From Massilia pinisoli (GTDB lineage Bacteria > Pseudomonadota > Gammaproteobacteria > Burkholderiales > Burkholderiaceae_D), in assembly GCF_024753285.1 (NCBI RefSeq), contig NZ_JANUGW010000014.1, positions 1 to 64,000 on the forward strand: 64,000 nucleotides of DNA, written 5' to 3'. Shown piece after piece: positions 1 through 8,935 of this stretch. Under the pieces are notes generated by a model. It saw only the letters and a list, made by a program, of their open reading frames with translations. It did no database searches and had not been told where the DNA came from. Every line of letters begins with the position of its first letter. Position 1 is the first letter of the stretch. The translations under genes and the position numbers were made by a program.

Positions 1-165
1 GATCAATAACGTGTGCTTGACGCCTTGGAGACCTGCTGGGCTGGGCACGGTGCTCGCCGGGGAGGTACCCGAGGTCGATCCGCTGCCTCCGCAGGCGGCC
101 AGCCCAAGGCCGATGATCACGGCGGCTCCGGCGACAACGAAGGACGGGTTATTCGTTCCGATCAT
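1..165 (-). CDS. Lipoprotein, N-terminal fragment cut by window edge
   Basis: Reading the minus strand from an ATG at 165 gives 55 uninterrupted codons to base 1, so the gene continues outside the window. The protein begins MIGTNNPSFVVAGAA, then a hydrophobic stretch ending in the lipobox LAAC (Cys at residue 25), followed by a Gly/Ser/Thr/Pro-rich spacer typical of a lipidated, membrane-anchored protein. The last visible residues, GVKHTLLI, could be the start of a beta strand of the mature domain. Too little is present to name a function. Third-position GC fits the neighbouring real genes. The frame is short and open at its end, so it is easily missed. Confidence 0.65.
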   Translation of the reverse strand, partial: MIGTNNPSFVVAGAAVIIGLGLAACGGSGSTSGTSPASTVPSPAGLQGVKHTLLI

Positions 166-588
166 ACGCACTCTACAGTGGTTAAGATCGGCAAAGGTTA
201 TTCAAGAATTATGTCCGGAATATGGCAGCCGATGGTATATGGACGGACCGTAATGATGGCGAACCGGCGCTGTATCTCAATCCTGGAATGTTGTCTAAGA
301 GGAGGCCTTTGTTGCGCGAGTGACCTGCCGCCAGTTTGCCCCGAGCCCGGCTTGGATGCTGTGGGAACGGATTGATGCAGCGAAGCCCACCGCAAGATCC
401 ATTTGATAACGGTACTTTTCCGGACACGGGATTTCCCCCCAATTGAACCAACTCCCGTGGCCAAGGTATTTACCGCCAATGCTTGCGCGCGCCGGCCGAT
501 TGCCGGCTGACAGGTCGATTGGCCCGGGAATCGGCAAAGTTGATGCGAGTGTGCCCGGGATCTGTCTACTTGTCTGATGGGGACGAAA
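166..588. other. Divergent intergenic region, no gene seen
   Basis: About 420 bases separate the lipoprotein start (minus) from the secreted-protein start (plus). Short open frames occur on both strands but none has a ribosome binding site or convincing codon use. It presumably holds two divergent promoters; I could not pick out boxes with confidence. Confidence 0.5.
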
Positions 589-2055
589 ATGAACTCGCGT
601 TTTGGAATGCCGCGTCGCAGAAGTTTGCACGGATATGTCTCAAGCGTAGTTACAGTAACTTGTATCGGCACCTTCGCTGCAGGTCAGGCGCACGCGGAGC
701 AGCCACCACCACCGTGCCATCCGAACCCGAACGCAACCGCCGACGCCGCCAGTGTGCGTCATCGAGGCGATGTCAAGTCCTTGCCCGATCAACTGCAAGA
801 CCGGCTCGAGCGTATGGCGAGCCGGCCGCACACGTATTTGCCGCTGCAGGTTTTTGCCGAGGCCGACAAGCCGAGCCAACTGTTTCAATATTACCTGCTG
901 GATACCTCCGGCTTCGAGCCCAATCCTTTCACCGCGCGCTTGCGAGGCATTAATGATAAGGCCCAGCTCACGGCGACCGGTGGCGACTGCGGATTGCCCA
1001 CCATCGGTTCGGTTCGGCTTGCGCTCGAGCCCAAACCCGGCCTACCCACGGATCCAAACGATATCCGGGCCTTCATCGACGTATTCTCGGATCTGTCGAA
1101 TCTCTTTGTCATCAACAACGAAAGCGGATGGTACGAAGGATGGATGATCCATGACGTCCGCGTGCCGCAGGTGGCTGCACCCAAGAGCGACGGACACCCG
1201 CAATTCGGCACAATCACCGCGGCCGACGCAAGGGTGTTGTATGCAATGGGAGCACATAATAATGTGCCGGGAAACATCTTTACGTTGGACGGTGATGCTC
1301 CCCATCTCCCCAGTCCGAGCGATCGTTGGCCGCTCAGGCAGACCAATGTCTTGCCGATCCAGCTTTCGATGGGCGCGATGAACTGCCTGCAGCAAGCGGA
1401 CTGCCACGGCTATTGGGAGTTCAACTACCAGACCAACTGGATCCATCCTCTGTACGAGTTACCGTTCACGGGCGGTATTCCGGGCACGTTAGAAGCCGGG
1501 AAGATTGGTGAGTTGTCTTCGCTGATTCCGGGCTCCGGACCTGCCGGCATCAACAACTCACCGATCAATTACGGGGACGATCCGAACAATGCGGCGCCTC
1601 TCGGCGGAGCCGGTCCGCGCGATCCGGACCGCTTCGATGCCGATGTCGACAACCAGCGGGAGTACCGCGATCGCTTTATCCCGAGCGGCCTCGCGCACGA
1701 GATTTATATCGACACCTGGCTGCGCCTTGCCTCCTTCGAGCCCGGCGTACCTTTCCCGAGGCGCCTGTTCGACGCCTATGCCGCTGAAGTCAAACGCGTA
1801 GACAAGAATGGTGATGGCGTGATCTCGGCCGCCGAGGGCGACCCGGACGCCTCCAGCGACGGTTTTCAGGACAACAGCAGGCTGTTCTTGCCGGCGACCT
1901 CGTTCCGCCGTTTTGCCGTGACGCGCGAAATCAACGACGGCTACCTGGCTCCACGCTTCGCGCCCAGCCAACGTGCCTGGGTCCTCTCGGGGCATGCCGT
2001 CACCGTCAGCCCGGCCGTTCCGGCATCACAGGGCCGTGACGGCGATGATCGCTGA
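589..2055 (+). CDS. Secreted protein of unknown function with an EF-hand-like loop
   Basis: I do not recognise the family. The protein (488 aa from this start) opens with an arginine-rich n-region and a hydrophobic core ending GQAHA, a normal Sec signal peptide, so it is exported. Near residue 405 lies DKNGDGVISAAEGD, which fits a calcium-binding EF-hand or dockerin-like loop. The rest is rich in Asp, Pro and Asn with no obvious repeats or membrane segments. An ATG at 577 is in frame, but the ATG at 589 has the better upstream GGGGACG, so I prefer 589. It stands alone, with about 300 bases before the convergent MipA gene. It could be a secreted enzyme or surface protein; nothing visible decides. 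Confidence 0.75.
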   Translation: MNSRFGMPRRRSLHGYVSSVVTVTCIGTFAAGQAHAEQPPPPCHPNPNATADAASVRHRGDVKSLPDQLQDRLERMASRPHTYLPLQVFAEADKPSQLFQYYLLDTSGFEPNPFTARLRGINDKAQLTATGGDCGLPTIGSVRLALEPKPGLPTDPNDIRAFIDVFSDLSNLFVINNESGWYEGWMIHDVRVPQVAAPKSDGHPQFGTITAADARVLYAMGAHNNVPGNIFTLDGDAPHLPSPSDRWPLRQTNVLPIQLSMGAMNCLQQADCHGYWEFNYQTNWIHPLYELPFTGGIPGTLEAGKIGELSSLIPGSGPAGINNSPINYGDDPNNAAPLGGAGPRDPDRFDADVDNQREYRDRFIPSGLAHEIYIDTWLRLASFEPGVPFPRRLFDAYAAEVKRVDKNGDGVISAAEGDPDASSDGFQDNSRLFLPATSFRRFAVTREINDGYLAPRFAPSQRAWVLSGHAVTVSPAVPASQGRDGDDR

Positions 2056-2214
2056 TACCGCCACGGTCGAGACACGACCAGCGTAGGTTTGGCGACGTCC
2101 TAGCAGAGCCTGTGTCGGGTTCTCGGCGCAGTTTGATGGAATGGGCGGCCGTCTGCTGCCAGTCGAGCTCACGGCTGGCGGCAAAAGAGTGCGCAATATG
2201 GTTCGTTATTTTCC

Positions 2215-2334
2215 ATGCTTTCGGCAATCGAACGGATAGACCAGGCGCACGACAAGGCGGCGCTGGCCGACGAGCGCGCCAAAAGCAGTGTCGAGGTCGT
2301 GAAGCGCGATCGCGACGCCGCGCACATCCATTGA
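2215..2334 (+). other. Possible 39-aa coding remnant
   Basis: Between the secreted protein and mipA, an ATG at 2215 opens 39 codons with strong GC third positions. The product is a charged, helix-like sequence containing ERIDQAHDKAALADERAK. The frame is also open upstream of the ATG. No ribosome binding site is clear. It may be the tail of a lost gene or chance. The remaining bases from 2056 to 2352 hold nothing else I can support. Confidence 0.2.
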
Positions 2335-2352
2335 TGGCGCGGCGGAGCCTTC

Positions 2353-3192
2353 TCAATAGGTGTAAGCGATAGCGGCTGTCGCACTTGCCGATGTGCGCTG
2401 GCCCACGACGGGGCTGTCGCTCACCTTGCCGGTATAGCGCGTGCCGGTCAGTTGAAGTGTGCTCGACCAGTGGTGGTCGAGGTGATGCTCCCAGCTGACT
2501 GCCGGCACCTGCTGATACACACCCGCGCCGGGACCAAAGACGGCGAAGCCTGCCCGCGCCGCCTGCCGCGGCGTCACGCCGAACCAGGCCTGATTATAGC
2601 GGCCGTCGCCCCACCAGCCATCCAGGTCGATGGTGACGGTGTCAACGGCATTCTTGAGCGGTGTGAATTCGACGCCAACGCGGTAGCGGTTGCGGCGCGC
2701 CGTGTCGCGCAGGGCCATTTCGGTTTCGGCGCTGACCAGGAACCATGCCGTGAACGTTTGCGCGATCAGGGTGCGGGCAGTCGCGGACCCGGACACATCA
2801 CCCATGCCGGCAAGCCGGTTGGAACCGGGGCGCCAGCTGTTGTTCCTGTCGAGACGGCCAAGGTCGTAGAAAAACGACTGCGCGACGTAGAATTCCGACG
2901 CCGATTGGTATTGCACGCCGATACCGCGCAGGGTGTCGGCGAACAGGATGCCGCGCTGCATGGACAGCACTGGATTTGGAACGAGCTGTCGGCTGGCCGC
3001 GCCGGGATAGCGCGCCGCGTACGTTGCACCGGCGCCGATCGTCACCTCGGTCTTTTCCCCGAACATGTTTTGCTCCGCCGGCTGGGCCGCCGCGGGCTGC
3101 TCAGCCGGCGCGGGCATGTCTGCGCGTCCAACGTTCGGCAGGACGGCGAGCGTTACCGCGAGCAGCGTGATGGGCCGTGCGACTTTTTTCAT
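2353..3192 (-). CDS. MipA/OmpV family outer-membrane protein
   Basis: A 279-aa protein with a signal peptide (residues 1-24, ending VGRADM) and a mature part rich in alternating hydrophobic and polar segments typical of an outer-membrane beta-barrel. The last residue is aromatic (IAYTY), as expected for recognition by the BAM machinery. The pattern 'GAGATYAARYPGAASRQLVPNP' early in the mature chain, split by turns, is that of MipA (MltA-interacting protein)/OmpV proteins. Family members scaffold murein enzymes or respond to antibiotics or osmolarity; the role here is unknown. The ATG has a strong AAGGAG seven bases upstream. The gene stands alone on the minus strand. Confidence 0.85.
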   Translation of the reverse strand: MKKVARPITLLAVTLAVLPNVGRADMPAPAEQPAAAQPAEQNMFGEKTEVTIGAGATYAARYPGAASRQLVPNPVLSMQRGILFADTLRGIGVQYQSASEFYVAQSFFYDLGRLDRNNSWRPGSNRLAGMGDVSGSATARTLIAQTFTAWFLVSAETEMALRDTARRNRYRVGVEFTPLKNAVDTVTIDLDGWWGDGRYNQAWFGVTPRQAARAGFAVFGPGAGVYQQVPAVSWEHHLDHHWSSTLQLTGTRYTGKVSDSPVVGQRTSASATAAIAYTY

Positions 3193-3530
3193 TTCAACTC
3201 CTTACGTCAATCGGGCGAGAGTAGCACGCGAGCGGGTTTGCCGAACATTGGGCAGAAGAGGGGATATCCGCCGAGGAATTGGCCGTCATGCGGCGCCATA
3301 TCGCGACCATGATGGCCAGGTCGGATGAACGTTTGTTTCGGCCGATATTGCGGGAGTATCCGGAACCCGAGCCGCACTGGAAAACGCTGGCATGCCGGCG
3401 GATGCGTCGTCATTTTCGAGATGTGGCTGCTAGCTGCCAAGGCGCATCCACATGTAAAAGCCGACGGAACAACGGTAGTCTTTGCACGGAGACCGACAAA
3501 CTGCCGGACTTCTGTCGTTTCGGGACGAAC
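3193..3530. other. Intergenic stretch, nothing recognised
   Basis: This is the upstream region of the MipA gene and the left flank of the repeat described next. Open frames on both strands lack ribosome binding sites and family resemblance. The mipA promoter should lie within the first hundred bases. Confidence 0.4.
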
Positions 3531-3912
3531 GCATTAAATAATATAAATCGTTTACTTTATTGGTGCGTCCATGAAGGAAGGAGAGCGCCGAGGAGCGTGA
3601 TGGCAGCGCTGACCGTTGTCGCAACCAGCGAACTGGCGCGCTTCGCTGGCGTAGCATCTGGCGTAGGCTTCTCTATTTATGCTGGTTTCTCATTCGAGAA
3701 CACACCCATGCATCATTGGAGTGACGGCGCTTTTCCCAGGCTTCACACCGTGCGAATCGATGGACGTGTGTTTTTCGGCGGGCAGTTGTGCAGCCAAGAC
3801 TTTCGCCGCGGCGGAGTCAATTTCGTGTGGGACGGTCATAGTTCAGTGTAGTATCGGCCGGGCAAGGCTCGGACCAAAGCAAGACCGTCATTTTACCGCT
3901 AGGACTACCGGA
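3531..3912 (+). repeat. Dispersed repeat R1, copy 1 (long form)
   Basis: This stretch is repeated at 59472-59808, and its central 80 bases again at 25359-25438. Shared blocks in order are: an AT-rich start with TATAAATCGTTTA; a core (3637-3717) holding two direct copies of CTGGCGTAG at 3646-3654 and 3658-3666 separated by CAT; the block GAGAACACACCCATGCATCAT; a block around 3770-3850; and an end block CATTTTACCGCTA. The copies differ by point changes and a 45-base in-frame indel. No transposase is attached and I see no clear terminal inverted repeats. It is an uncharacterised repeat, possibly a small non-autonomous element or a decayed gene family. Confidence 0.75.
3690..3839 (-). CDS. Possible 49-aa small ORF inside repeat R1
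   Basis: On the minus strand, R1 copy 1 carries an open frame that starts MTVPHEIDSAAAK and ends PMMHGCVLE-stop. R1 copy 3 carries the counterpart (59636-59740), starting MNVPREINAAAAE with the same ending and a stop at the same aligned base. The two differ by exactly 15 codons plus substitutions, several at third positions. Against translation, neither has a ribosome binding site, and the opposite strand is also open. Treat as a candidate only. Confidence 0.25.
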   Translation of the reverse strand: MTVPHEIDSAAAKVLAAQLPAEKHTSIDSHGVKPGKSAVTPMMHGCVLE

Positions 3913-4036
3913 GGGAATGGCAGGGTGAATTGTCTGACAACACGTCGGCGGGACGCTCCGGGGCGGTATAGGCGCCGGGGCTGCCAGCACGCCTGCGTGG
4001 GCTGCCGGAACAAAGCAGGCTCGCTTGCCGCTGGCA

Positions 4037-4050
4037 GGGCCCGCGGGCCC
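4037..4050. terminator. Perfect GC palindrome after the sugar-acid operon
   Basis: GGGCCCGCGGGCCC lies about 40 bases beyond the stop of the MFS gene at 4088. It could form a GC hairpin ending the minus-strand operon, but no T-run follows it on that strand. Confidence 0.3.
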
Positions 4051-4087
4051 GCCTGAACGTGTTTCCATTGAGCTCACGGCGCCACCG

Positions 4088-5467
4088 CTAACTCGTCTTG
4101 TCGGCTTCGATGACGGGTTCGACGATCGTCAAGAGGATGAGCAGGCATGCCAGCGCGCTGCAACCCATGTAGACGAATACGCTGTTCCAGCTATACGCAT
4201 CGAGCAGCATGCCCGCGGCCAGGGGAGCGCACGCGCCACCGATCTGTCCGACGGAATTGATGATGCCGAAAGAGACGGGGTATACGTTTTTGTTGGCCAG
4301 CCCCATCGGATAAACGGTATAGCCGCCAAACCCCATGCTTACCGTAAGGCCGGCCATAAATAATGTGAATCCGAGGTAGGCGGCGTTGTCGGGGGCATTG
4401 ATCAGGGCAAGCATTGTGAAGATGGATCCGAAGGCACTGAGCATCATCAATGGCTTACGTCGCTTTCCCAGCACGCGGTCGGAGATAAGGCCTCCCAGCA
4501 CATTTCCCATCACCGCGCCGAAAAAGGGAGCGGAAGCCAGAAACCCCATCTTGATCGATGTGAAGCCTTTAACGGTGACGAGATAGGTCGGTATCCATGA
4601 CATGAAGATATTCGTGATGCCGATCATGCAGCCATAGCCGATCGCCGCGCCGACGACATTCCAGGATGAGAAAACCTGGCGAACGGTGCCCAGTTGCGCG
4701 ACTTTCCTCGTGCGGATCAGCTTGTCGAGCCAGGCCAGTTTGTACTTCTTGTGCACGGTCGCCGATTTTTGTTCTCCGATGACGAGTCCCGCTTCCCTGC
4801 GGATGTAGTCGCATTCGGCTTTGGAGCAGAATCTGTTTTCTTCCGGCGTGTTGGTCACGGCGAACATCCAGATGACAGACAGAAGAATCCCGGGAATCGC
4901 GAACACATAAAATATCTCGCGCCAGCCCCATACTTCCATCACGACGACGCATAGCGGCGGCACGACCAAAGGACCGAGCTTCGACGCCGTCAGCCACAGG
5001 CCCGTGGCCGTCCCCTTTTCCCTGGCAGGGAACCAGCGGTTGATGATATTGGTACAACCGATGCCCAGCGGTCCCTCGGAGACGCCGAGGCCTACCCGGA
5101 AAAACTTCAACAGAAACACTGATGACGTCGTGCCCATGAGTCCGGTGAAGATGGACGTCAGGATCATAAAGAGCGGAAATACTGCCCCGGACACTTTGTT
5201 GCTCAAGCGCTTGTAAATCAGGCCGGCCGGAATCTGGACCACGCCGTAGGCAAACGAAAACAGACTGATGATCATGCCTGCTTCGGTATTGCTGATGCCA
5301 TACTCTTTTTTCATGAATGGCAAGGCAATGCCGAGATTGGCGCGGTCGGCGCAGGCAATGGCCCAAATGACGAATATCAGACCCAACACCACCCACCGGT
5401 AATTCCCGACTTTCGTTTCTGCGACCGCAGTTTCGGTCCGGTCACGAACCTCTTTAACCTGATCCAT
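4088..5467 (-). CDS. MFS transporter, anion:cation symporter type (sugar acid/organic acid)
   Basis: A 459-aa integral membrane protein with about 12 hydrophobic segments. The opening YRWVVLGLIFVIWAIACADR, followed by NLGIALPFMKKEYGIS, is the signature of the anion:cation symporter (ACS) branch of the major facilitator superfamily, which includes glucarate, galactonate, hexuronate and phthalate carriers. The expected role is proton-coupled uptake of an organic anion across the inner membrane. I start at the ATG at 5467 (MDQVKEV), which has AAGGAAA upstream; an upstream in-frame extension lacks a binding site. It is the last gene of a three-gene minus-strand operon, 92 bases after the beta-propeller gene. 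The substrate is not decidable, but the hydroxyacid dehydrogenase in the operon points to a sugar acid. Confidence 0.85.
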   Translation of the reverse strand: MDQVKEVRDRTETAVAETKVGNYRWVVLGLIFVIWAIACADRANLGIALPFMKKEYGISNTEAGMIISLFSFAYGVVQIPAGLIYKRLSNKVSGAVFPLFMILTSIFTGLMGTTSSVFLLKFFRVGLGVSEGPLGIGCTNIINRWFPAREKGTATGLWLTASKLGPLVVPPLCVVVMEVWGWREIFYVFAIPGILLSVIWMFAVTNTPEENRFCSKAECDYIRREAGLVIGEQKSATVHKKYKLAWLDKLIRTRKVAQLGTVRQVFSSWNVVGAAIGYGCMIGITNIFMSWIPTYLVTVKGFTSIKMGFLASAPFFGAVMGNVLGGLISDRVLGKRRKPLMMLSAFGSIFTMLALINAPDNAAYLGFTLFMAGLTVSMGFGGYTVYPMGLANKNVYPVSFGIINSVGQIGGACAPLAAGMLLDAYSWNSVFVYMGCSALACLLILLTIVEPVIEADKTS

Positions 5468-5559
5468 TGTTATTTTCCTTGTTATGGTTGACGCTGCGGC
5501 TTGTCTCCTGCCGCGCCTTGAGTTGTGCTTCCGATTGGCCGCGCCGGGGCGGCCCATGC

Positions 5560-6765
5560 TCAGTCAGAAGGGCGGTGTTGCACTTGGCCCGTGGCAACCG
5601 GCCGGATCGCCGCCGGCGCGCCCTGGAACTCCAGCGTCTGGCCGGTATCCTGGAGTCGATCGCCGGCGATCCTCAGCACCTGAATCTGTCGCTCGGCTGC
5701 GTTCTGAACCAGCACCGAGCGACCGTCGCCCGAAAATGCCATGCCTTGCGACCAGGTGCCGATCGGCAGCGATGCGACGGGAACAAGCGTCTTGCCCTCG
5801 ACGCGCAGCAATACGAAGCTGCCGTGCGCATTGTGGAAAGGCGAGCTTGCCGGTTTATTGCTCCCCCCGATCACGACCACGCCCACGTGACGTCCGTCGG
5901 GGGAGAAGAACGCGCTTTCCGGCGTCTGCCCAACGCTGACAGTGTGCACCACGCGGGGCGGCTCCGCCGACAGGTCGATCAGGCTGACGGTGTCGGCGTC
6001 GCCCTGGCCCTTGCCGACGTTCGCGACCAGCGCCAGGTCGCCCTGGGCCCTGATATCGATGCAATCGGGCCGCTGTCCGGGATACATGTCGCGCTTTGTC
6101 ACGGCGACCGCTGACCCGTCGATCGCCAGGACCGTGACACGATGATCTCCATCGCGACTGACCAGCGCCCGCTTGCCGTCGGGCGTGAACGCTACGTGCA
6201 TCGGGCCGGACGCGCTGTCGCCGATGCGAATCTGCTCGATGACCGTGACCTTGCGACCGGCAATCGAGAGAACGGACACGGTACCGTCGTCATGGTTGGC
6301 AACCAGCGCGAGGGTGCCTGCCCGGTTGATCGAGACCCCCGCAGGCGCCTTCCCGACCACGACCGTATCGAGAATGCGGGGCGGCGTGGATTTCAGGTCG
6401 ACTACCGATACCTGATCGTTCTGCAGCGTCCTGGCCGCATCGGACGGATCGCGCCTGAAGCCTGCTGTCACTAGGGCGATCGCGCCGTCCGGCGTGACGG
6501 CGACGGATGTCGGCGGGCCGATCACGGAGGTCGGCACCGGGATCTCGGCATAGAGGCTTGCCTTCCCCTGGTCGAATTCGATCAGCGCCAGCGTATCCTC
6601 GCCGGCCAGCGTCTTGATCGACCCGTCGACAAGCATCTGTTTTCCGTCTTGTACCGAAACGAATAATTCCGCATGCGCGTTCGCGCCGACGATCCCGCAG
6701 GCAAGTCCAAGTGCCCAGGCGAGCAAATCTCTGCACTGGCGAATCACATCTTTAGAATTGGGCAT
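5560..6765 (-). CDS. Secreted beta-propeller protein (YVTN/lactonase-like repeats)
   Basis: A 401-aa protein with a signal peptide ending ANAHA and repeated blades of the form 'VAVTPDGAIALVTAG', 'VSINRAGTLALVANHDDGTV', 'VAFTPDGKRALVSRDGD' and 'MAFSGDGRSVLVQNA'. These repeats define a YVTN/6-phosphogluconolactonase-like seven-bladed propeller, here in the periplasm. It sits between a hydroxyacid dehydrogenase and an organic-anion transporter and is co-directional with both (51 and 92 base gaps), so a role in binding or hydrolysing a sugar lactone before uptake is plausible but unproven; many such propellers have no known activity. The ATG at 6765 has AAGGAAA upstream. Confidence 0.75.
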   Translation of the reverse strand: MPNSKDVIRQCRDLLAWALGLACGIVGANAHAELFVSVQDGKQMLVDGSIKTLAGEDTLALIEFDQGKASLYAEIPVPTSVIGPPTSVAVTPDGAIALVTAGFRRDPSDAARTLQNDQVSVVDLKSTPPRILDTVVVGKAPAGVSINRAGTLALVANHDDGTVSVLSIAGRKVTVIEQIRIGDSASGPMHVAFTPDGKRALVSRDGDHRVTVLAIDGSAVAVTKRDMYPGQRPDCIDIRAQGDLALVANVGKGQGDADTVSLIDLSAEPPRVVHTVSVGQTPESAFFSPDGRHVGVVVIGGSNKPASSPFHNAHGSFVLLRVEGKTLVPVASLPIGTWSQGMAFSGDGRSVLVQNAAERQIQVLRIAGDRLQDTGQTLEFQGAPAAIRPVATGQVQHRPSD

Positions 6766-6816
6766 TCCATTTTCCTTTGCTGGGCTTGTCCGATAAACCG
6801 TGCCGCGGGCCAGGGT

Positions 6817-7770
6817 TCAGGTGGTCAGGCTGTGTTCGGGACGCTGTCCAGACAGGGCTTGAGCGAGACTTGCCAAGACCATTTTGCCCATGGCGGTACG
6901 GGTTTCGATCGTCGCGCTGGCGCGGTGCGCCTGTAAAACGACCTGGTCCATTGCAAGCAGTTGCGCCGGGACATTAGGTTCGTCGACGAAGACGTCGAGT
7001 CCGGCCCCTGCGATGCGCCCCGCTTCGAGGGCGGCAATCAGGTCGGCTTCATTGACCAGCTTGCCGCGAGCAATATTGACCAGGTAGCCATGCCTGCCGA
7101 GCGCATCGAGGACGGCGGCGTCGACGATGCCTTCGGCCTTGTCCGCCGAGGCCGCGAGCACCAGTGCGTCGCTGTCGCGGGCGAGCTGCCGCAGATCCGG
7201 GACGAAGCCGTACGGCAGATCTTCCATCGCGTGCAGGTCGGTATAGCTGATCGGACAACCGAAAGCGGCGGCGCGCGTAGCGATCGCACGGCCGACGCGG
7301 CCCATGCCCACGATGCCGATACGCATACCGCTGAAACGGCGCGAAAGCGGAATGGCCCCGGGGTGCGGGTGGGTCGGCCACAATCCTGCCCGAACGATGC
7401 GGTCGCCGGAAGCGACACCGCGACAAGTCGCGATCAGCAAGCCGATGGCTAGGTCGGCGACGTCTTCGGTCAGTGCGCCGAAGGTGGCGGTGACTGCGAT
7501 GCCGCGTCGACGCGAGTACCGCAGATCGACGGCATCGGTACCGACGCCATTGATCGCCACGACTTCCAGATTCGGCAGTTGATCCATCAACGCGTTGGTG
7601 ATGCCCGTATGACCGCCGGAAATAACCCCACGGATGCTGCCGCCGATCTCGCGGATGAAGGCGTCCTTGTCGGCCTGCTCGAAGAGGCGATGCACGTTGT
7701 ACAGCACTTCCAATCGTTCATTGATGGCCGGAATCAAGATTGGGCTCAACTGCAAAATACCTGGTTTCAT
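6817..7770 (-). CDS. D-isomer-specific 2-hydroxyacid dehydrogenase
   Basis: A 317-aa cytoplasmic NAD(P)H-dependent oxidoreductase, full length for the family. The Rossmann motif is GMGRVG (G155, G157, G160). The catalytic triad is Arg235 in NIARG, Glu264 in VDEP and His282 in QAHRAS. Proteins like this reduce glyoxylate, hydroxypyruvate or 2-keto-sugar acids. It is the first gene of a minus-strand operon with a beta-propeller and an ACS-family transporter, and is divergent from a LysR gene. That context favours a 2-ketogluconate-like or other sugar-acid substrate (inference). The start has AAGGAC upstream. Confidence 0.88.
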   Translation of the reverse strand: MKPGILQLSPILIPAINERLEVLYNVHRLFEQADKDAFIREIGGSIRGVISGGHTGITNALMDQLPNLEVVAINGVGTDAVDLRYSRRRGIAVTATFGALTEDVADLAIGLLIATCRGVASGDRIVRAGLWPTHPHPGAIPLSRRFSGMRIGIVGMGRVGRAIATRAAAFGCPISYTDLHAMEDLPYGFVPDLRQLARDSDALVLAASADKAEGIVDAAVLDALGRHGYLVNIARGKLVNEADLIAALEAGRIAGAGLDVFVDEPNVPAQLLAMDQVVLQAHRASATIETRTAMGKMVLASLAQALSGQRPEHSLTT

Positions 7771-7907
7771 GAGGTCGTCCTTTTACTGCTGGTCAGTGGA
7801 ATTTGATAAACATCGACTCATGCCTCGGTGCATGCCACGTAGTGTCGGGACAAGGGCGGGTTGAATCGTTCAGGTATCTTAGGAGTTGCGGTGATGCTGG
7901 TCCAATG

Positions 7908-7943
7908 CGTAATGCCGATTACGTGATACCTTAATTGGATTAA
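7908..7943. promoter_or_regulatory. Two palindromes in the LysR/dehydrogenase divergent region
   Basis: The 268-base gap between the divergent genes contains CGTAAT-GCCG-ATTACG (7908-7923) followed by TTAAT-TGG-ATTAA (7931-7943). LysR regulators usually bind dyads with AT-rich arms in the promoter they share with the target operon, so these are candidate operator sites for the adjacent LysR protein. Confidence 0.4.
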
Positions 7944-8038
7944 CGTAGGCGAAGCTGCAGGTGTCGCCCGTGGCTCGTATCACGCGGATCGCTATGGACT
8001 GTTGCTGTAGCATCTGCCGGTCAAGTTAGGGATGAAAA

Positions 8039-8935
8039 GTGTTTGACTTAAAGCAATTGCGTTGTTTCGTGGCGGTCGCCACCGAGCTGAATTTTCGGCG
8101 GGCGGCCATCCGCCTCAACATGACCCAACCGCCGCTGACGCGGCAAATCCAGTTGCTGGAGCACGAACTCGGGGTACAACTTCTCGAACGTACCAAACAC
8201 TCGGTCGGGCTGACCACGGCCGGACAAGTCTTCCTCGTCGATGCGACCCGGCTGTTGAACTTGGCAGATCAGGCTGCCAATACCGTGCGGCGTGCGAGCA
8301 AAGGGGAAACAGGGAGGGTGCGGGTCGGATTTACGGGCGCGGCCGGTCATGAAATCATGCCCAAACTGCTGGCGGCCGCAAAACGTGCGTTGCCCGACAT
8401 CGACGTTGTCGTGCACGAACTGATTTCAGCGGCCCAGCTGGAAGCATTCGCGGCCAGTTCGATCGACCTCGGCATCATGCGCCCACTCGGCGCGCGGCAG
8501 AAACTCGAGTCTTTCCTGATCGAACTCGAACCGTTGATCGTGGTATTACCGGCGAACCATGCGCTCGCCGGCTGCGATACCATTCCTCTGCCGAGTCTCA
8601 ACGGCCAGCCATTCATCATGCACTCGCCCGATGATGGAAAATATTTTCACGATCGGATCATGGCCTTGTTCTGGTCATCGAAGGTGATGCCGGACTTCGT
8701 CCAATACATCGACCAGACGCATACCATCATCTCGATGGTCCGAGCGGGACTCGGCATGGCGATCGTCCCCGCGTCGGCCCAGCGTTTTCATTTCGACAAT
8801 GTCGTATTCCGGCCAATTCGCGATGATACGGTAATGGTGGAAATGATCATGGCATGGCGACCGGATCAGCGTATCCCGGCAGTGACAGCCGTAAGGCTGA
8901 TGGCCGAAGCGTTTTTTTCCGCTTCGCGAGGGTAG
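8039..8935 (+). CDS. LysR-type transcriptional regulator
   Basis: A 298-aa protein with the standard N-terminal winged helix: 'LKQLRCFVAVATELNFRRAA' followed by LNMTQPPLTRQIQLLEHELG. The C-terminal part is the periplasmic-binding-like effector domain. The N-terminal pattern resembles the BenM/CatM group, which responds to small organic acids. The start is GTG at 8039 (MFDLKQL); an ATG at 8032 is out of frame. It is divergent from the hydroxyacid dehydrogenase operon and is most likely its activator, responding to the operon's substrate. Confidence 0.9.
   Translation: MFDLKQLRCFVAVATELNFRRAAIRLNMTQPPLTRQIQLLEHELGVQLLERTKHSVGLTTAGQVFLVDATRLLNLADQAANTVRRASKGETGRVRVGFTGAAGHEIMPKLLAAAKRALPDIDVVVHELISAAQLEAFAASSIDLGIMRPLGARQKLESFLIELEPLIVVLPANHALAGCDTIPLPSLNGQPFIMHSPDDGKYFHDRIMALFWSSKVMPDFVQYIDQTHTIISMVRAGLGMAIVPASAQRFHFDNVVFRPIRDDTVMVEMIMAWRPDQRIPAVTAVRLMAEAFFSASRG

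Noticed and set aside
3646..3666. Paired CTGGCGTAG units as a CRISPR or tandem array
   Set aside because: Only two units with a three-base spacer at each of three sites; no array or cas genes.
3600..3851. Plus-strand 83-aa frame through repeat R1 with a GAGGAG-like site upstream
   Set aside because: The binding site is not kept in copy 3, and the minus-strand frame shows better conserved start and stop; not enough to call a gene on this strand.
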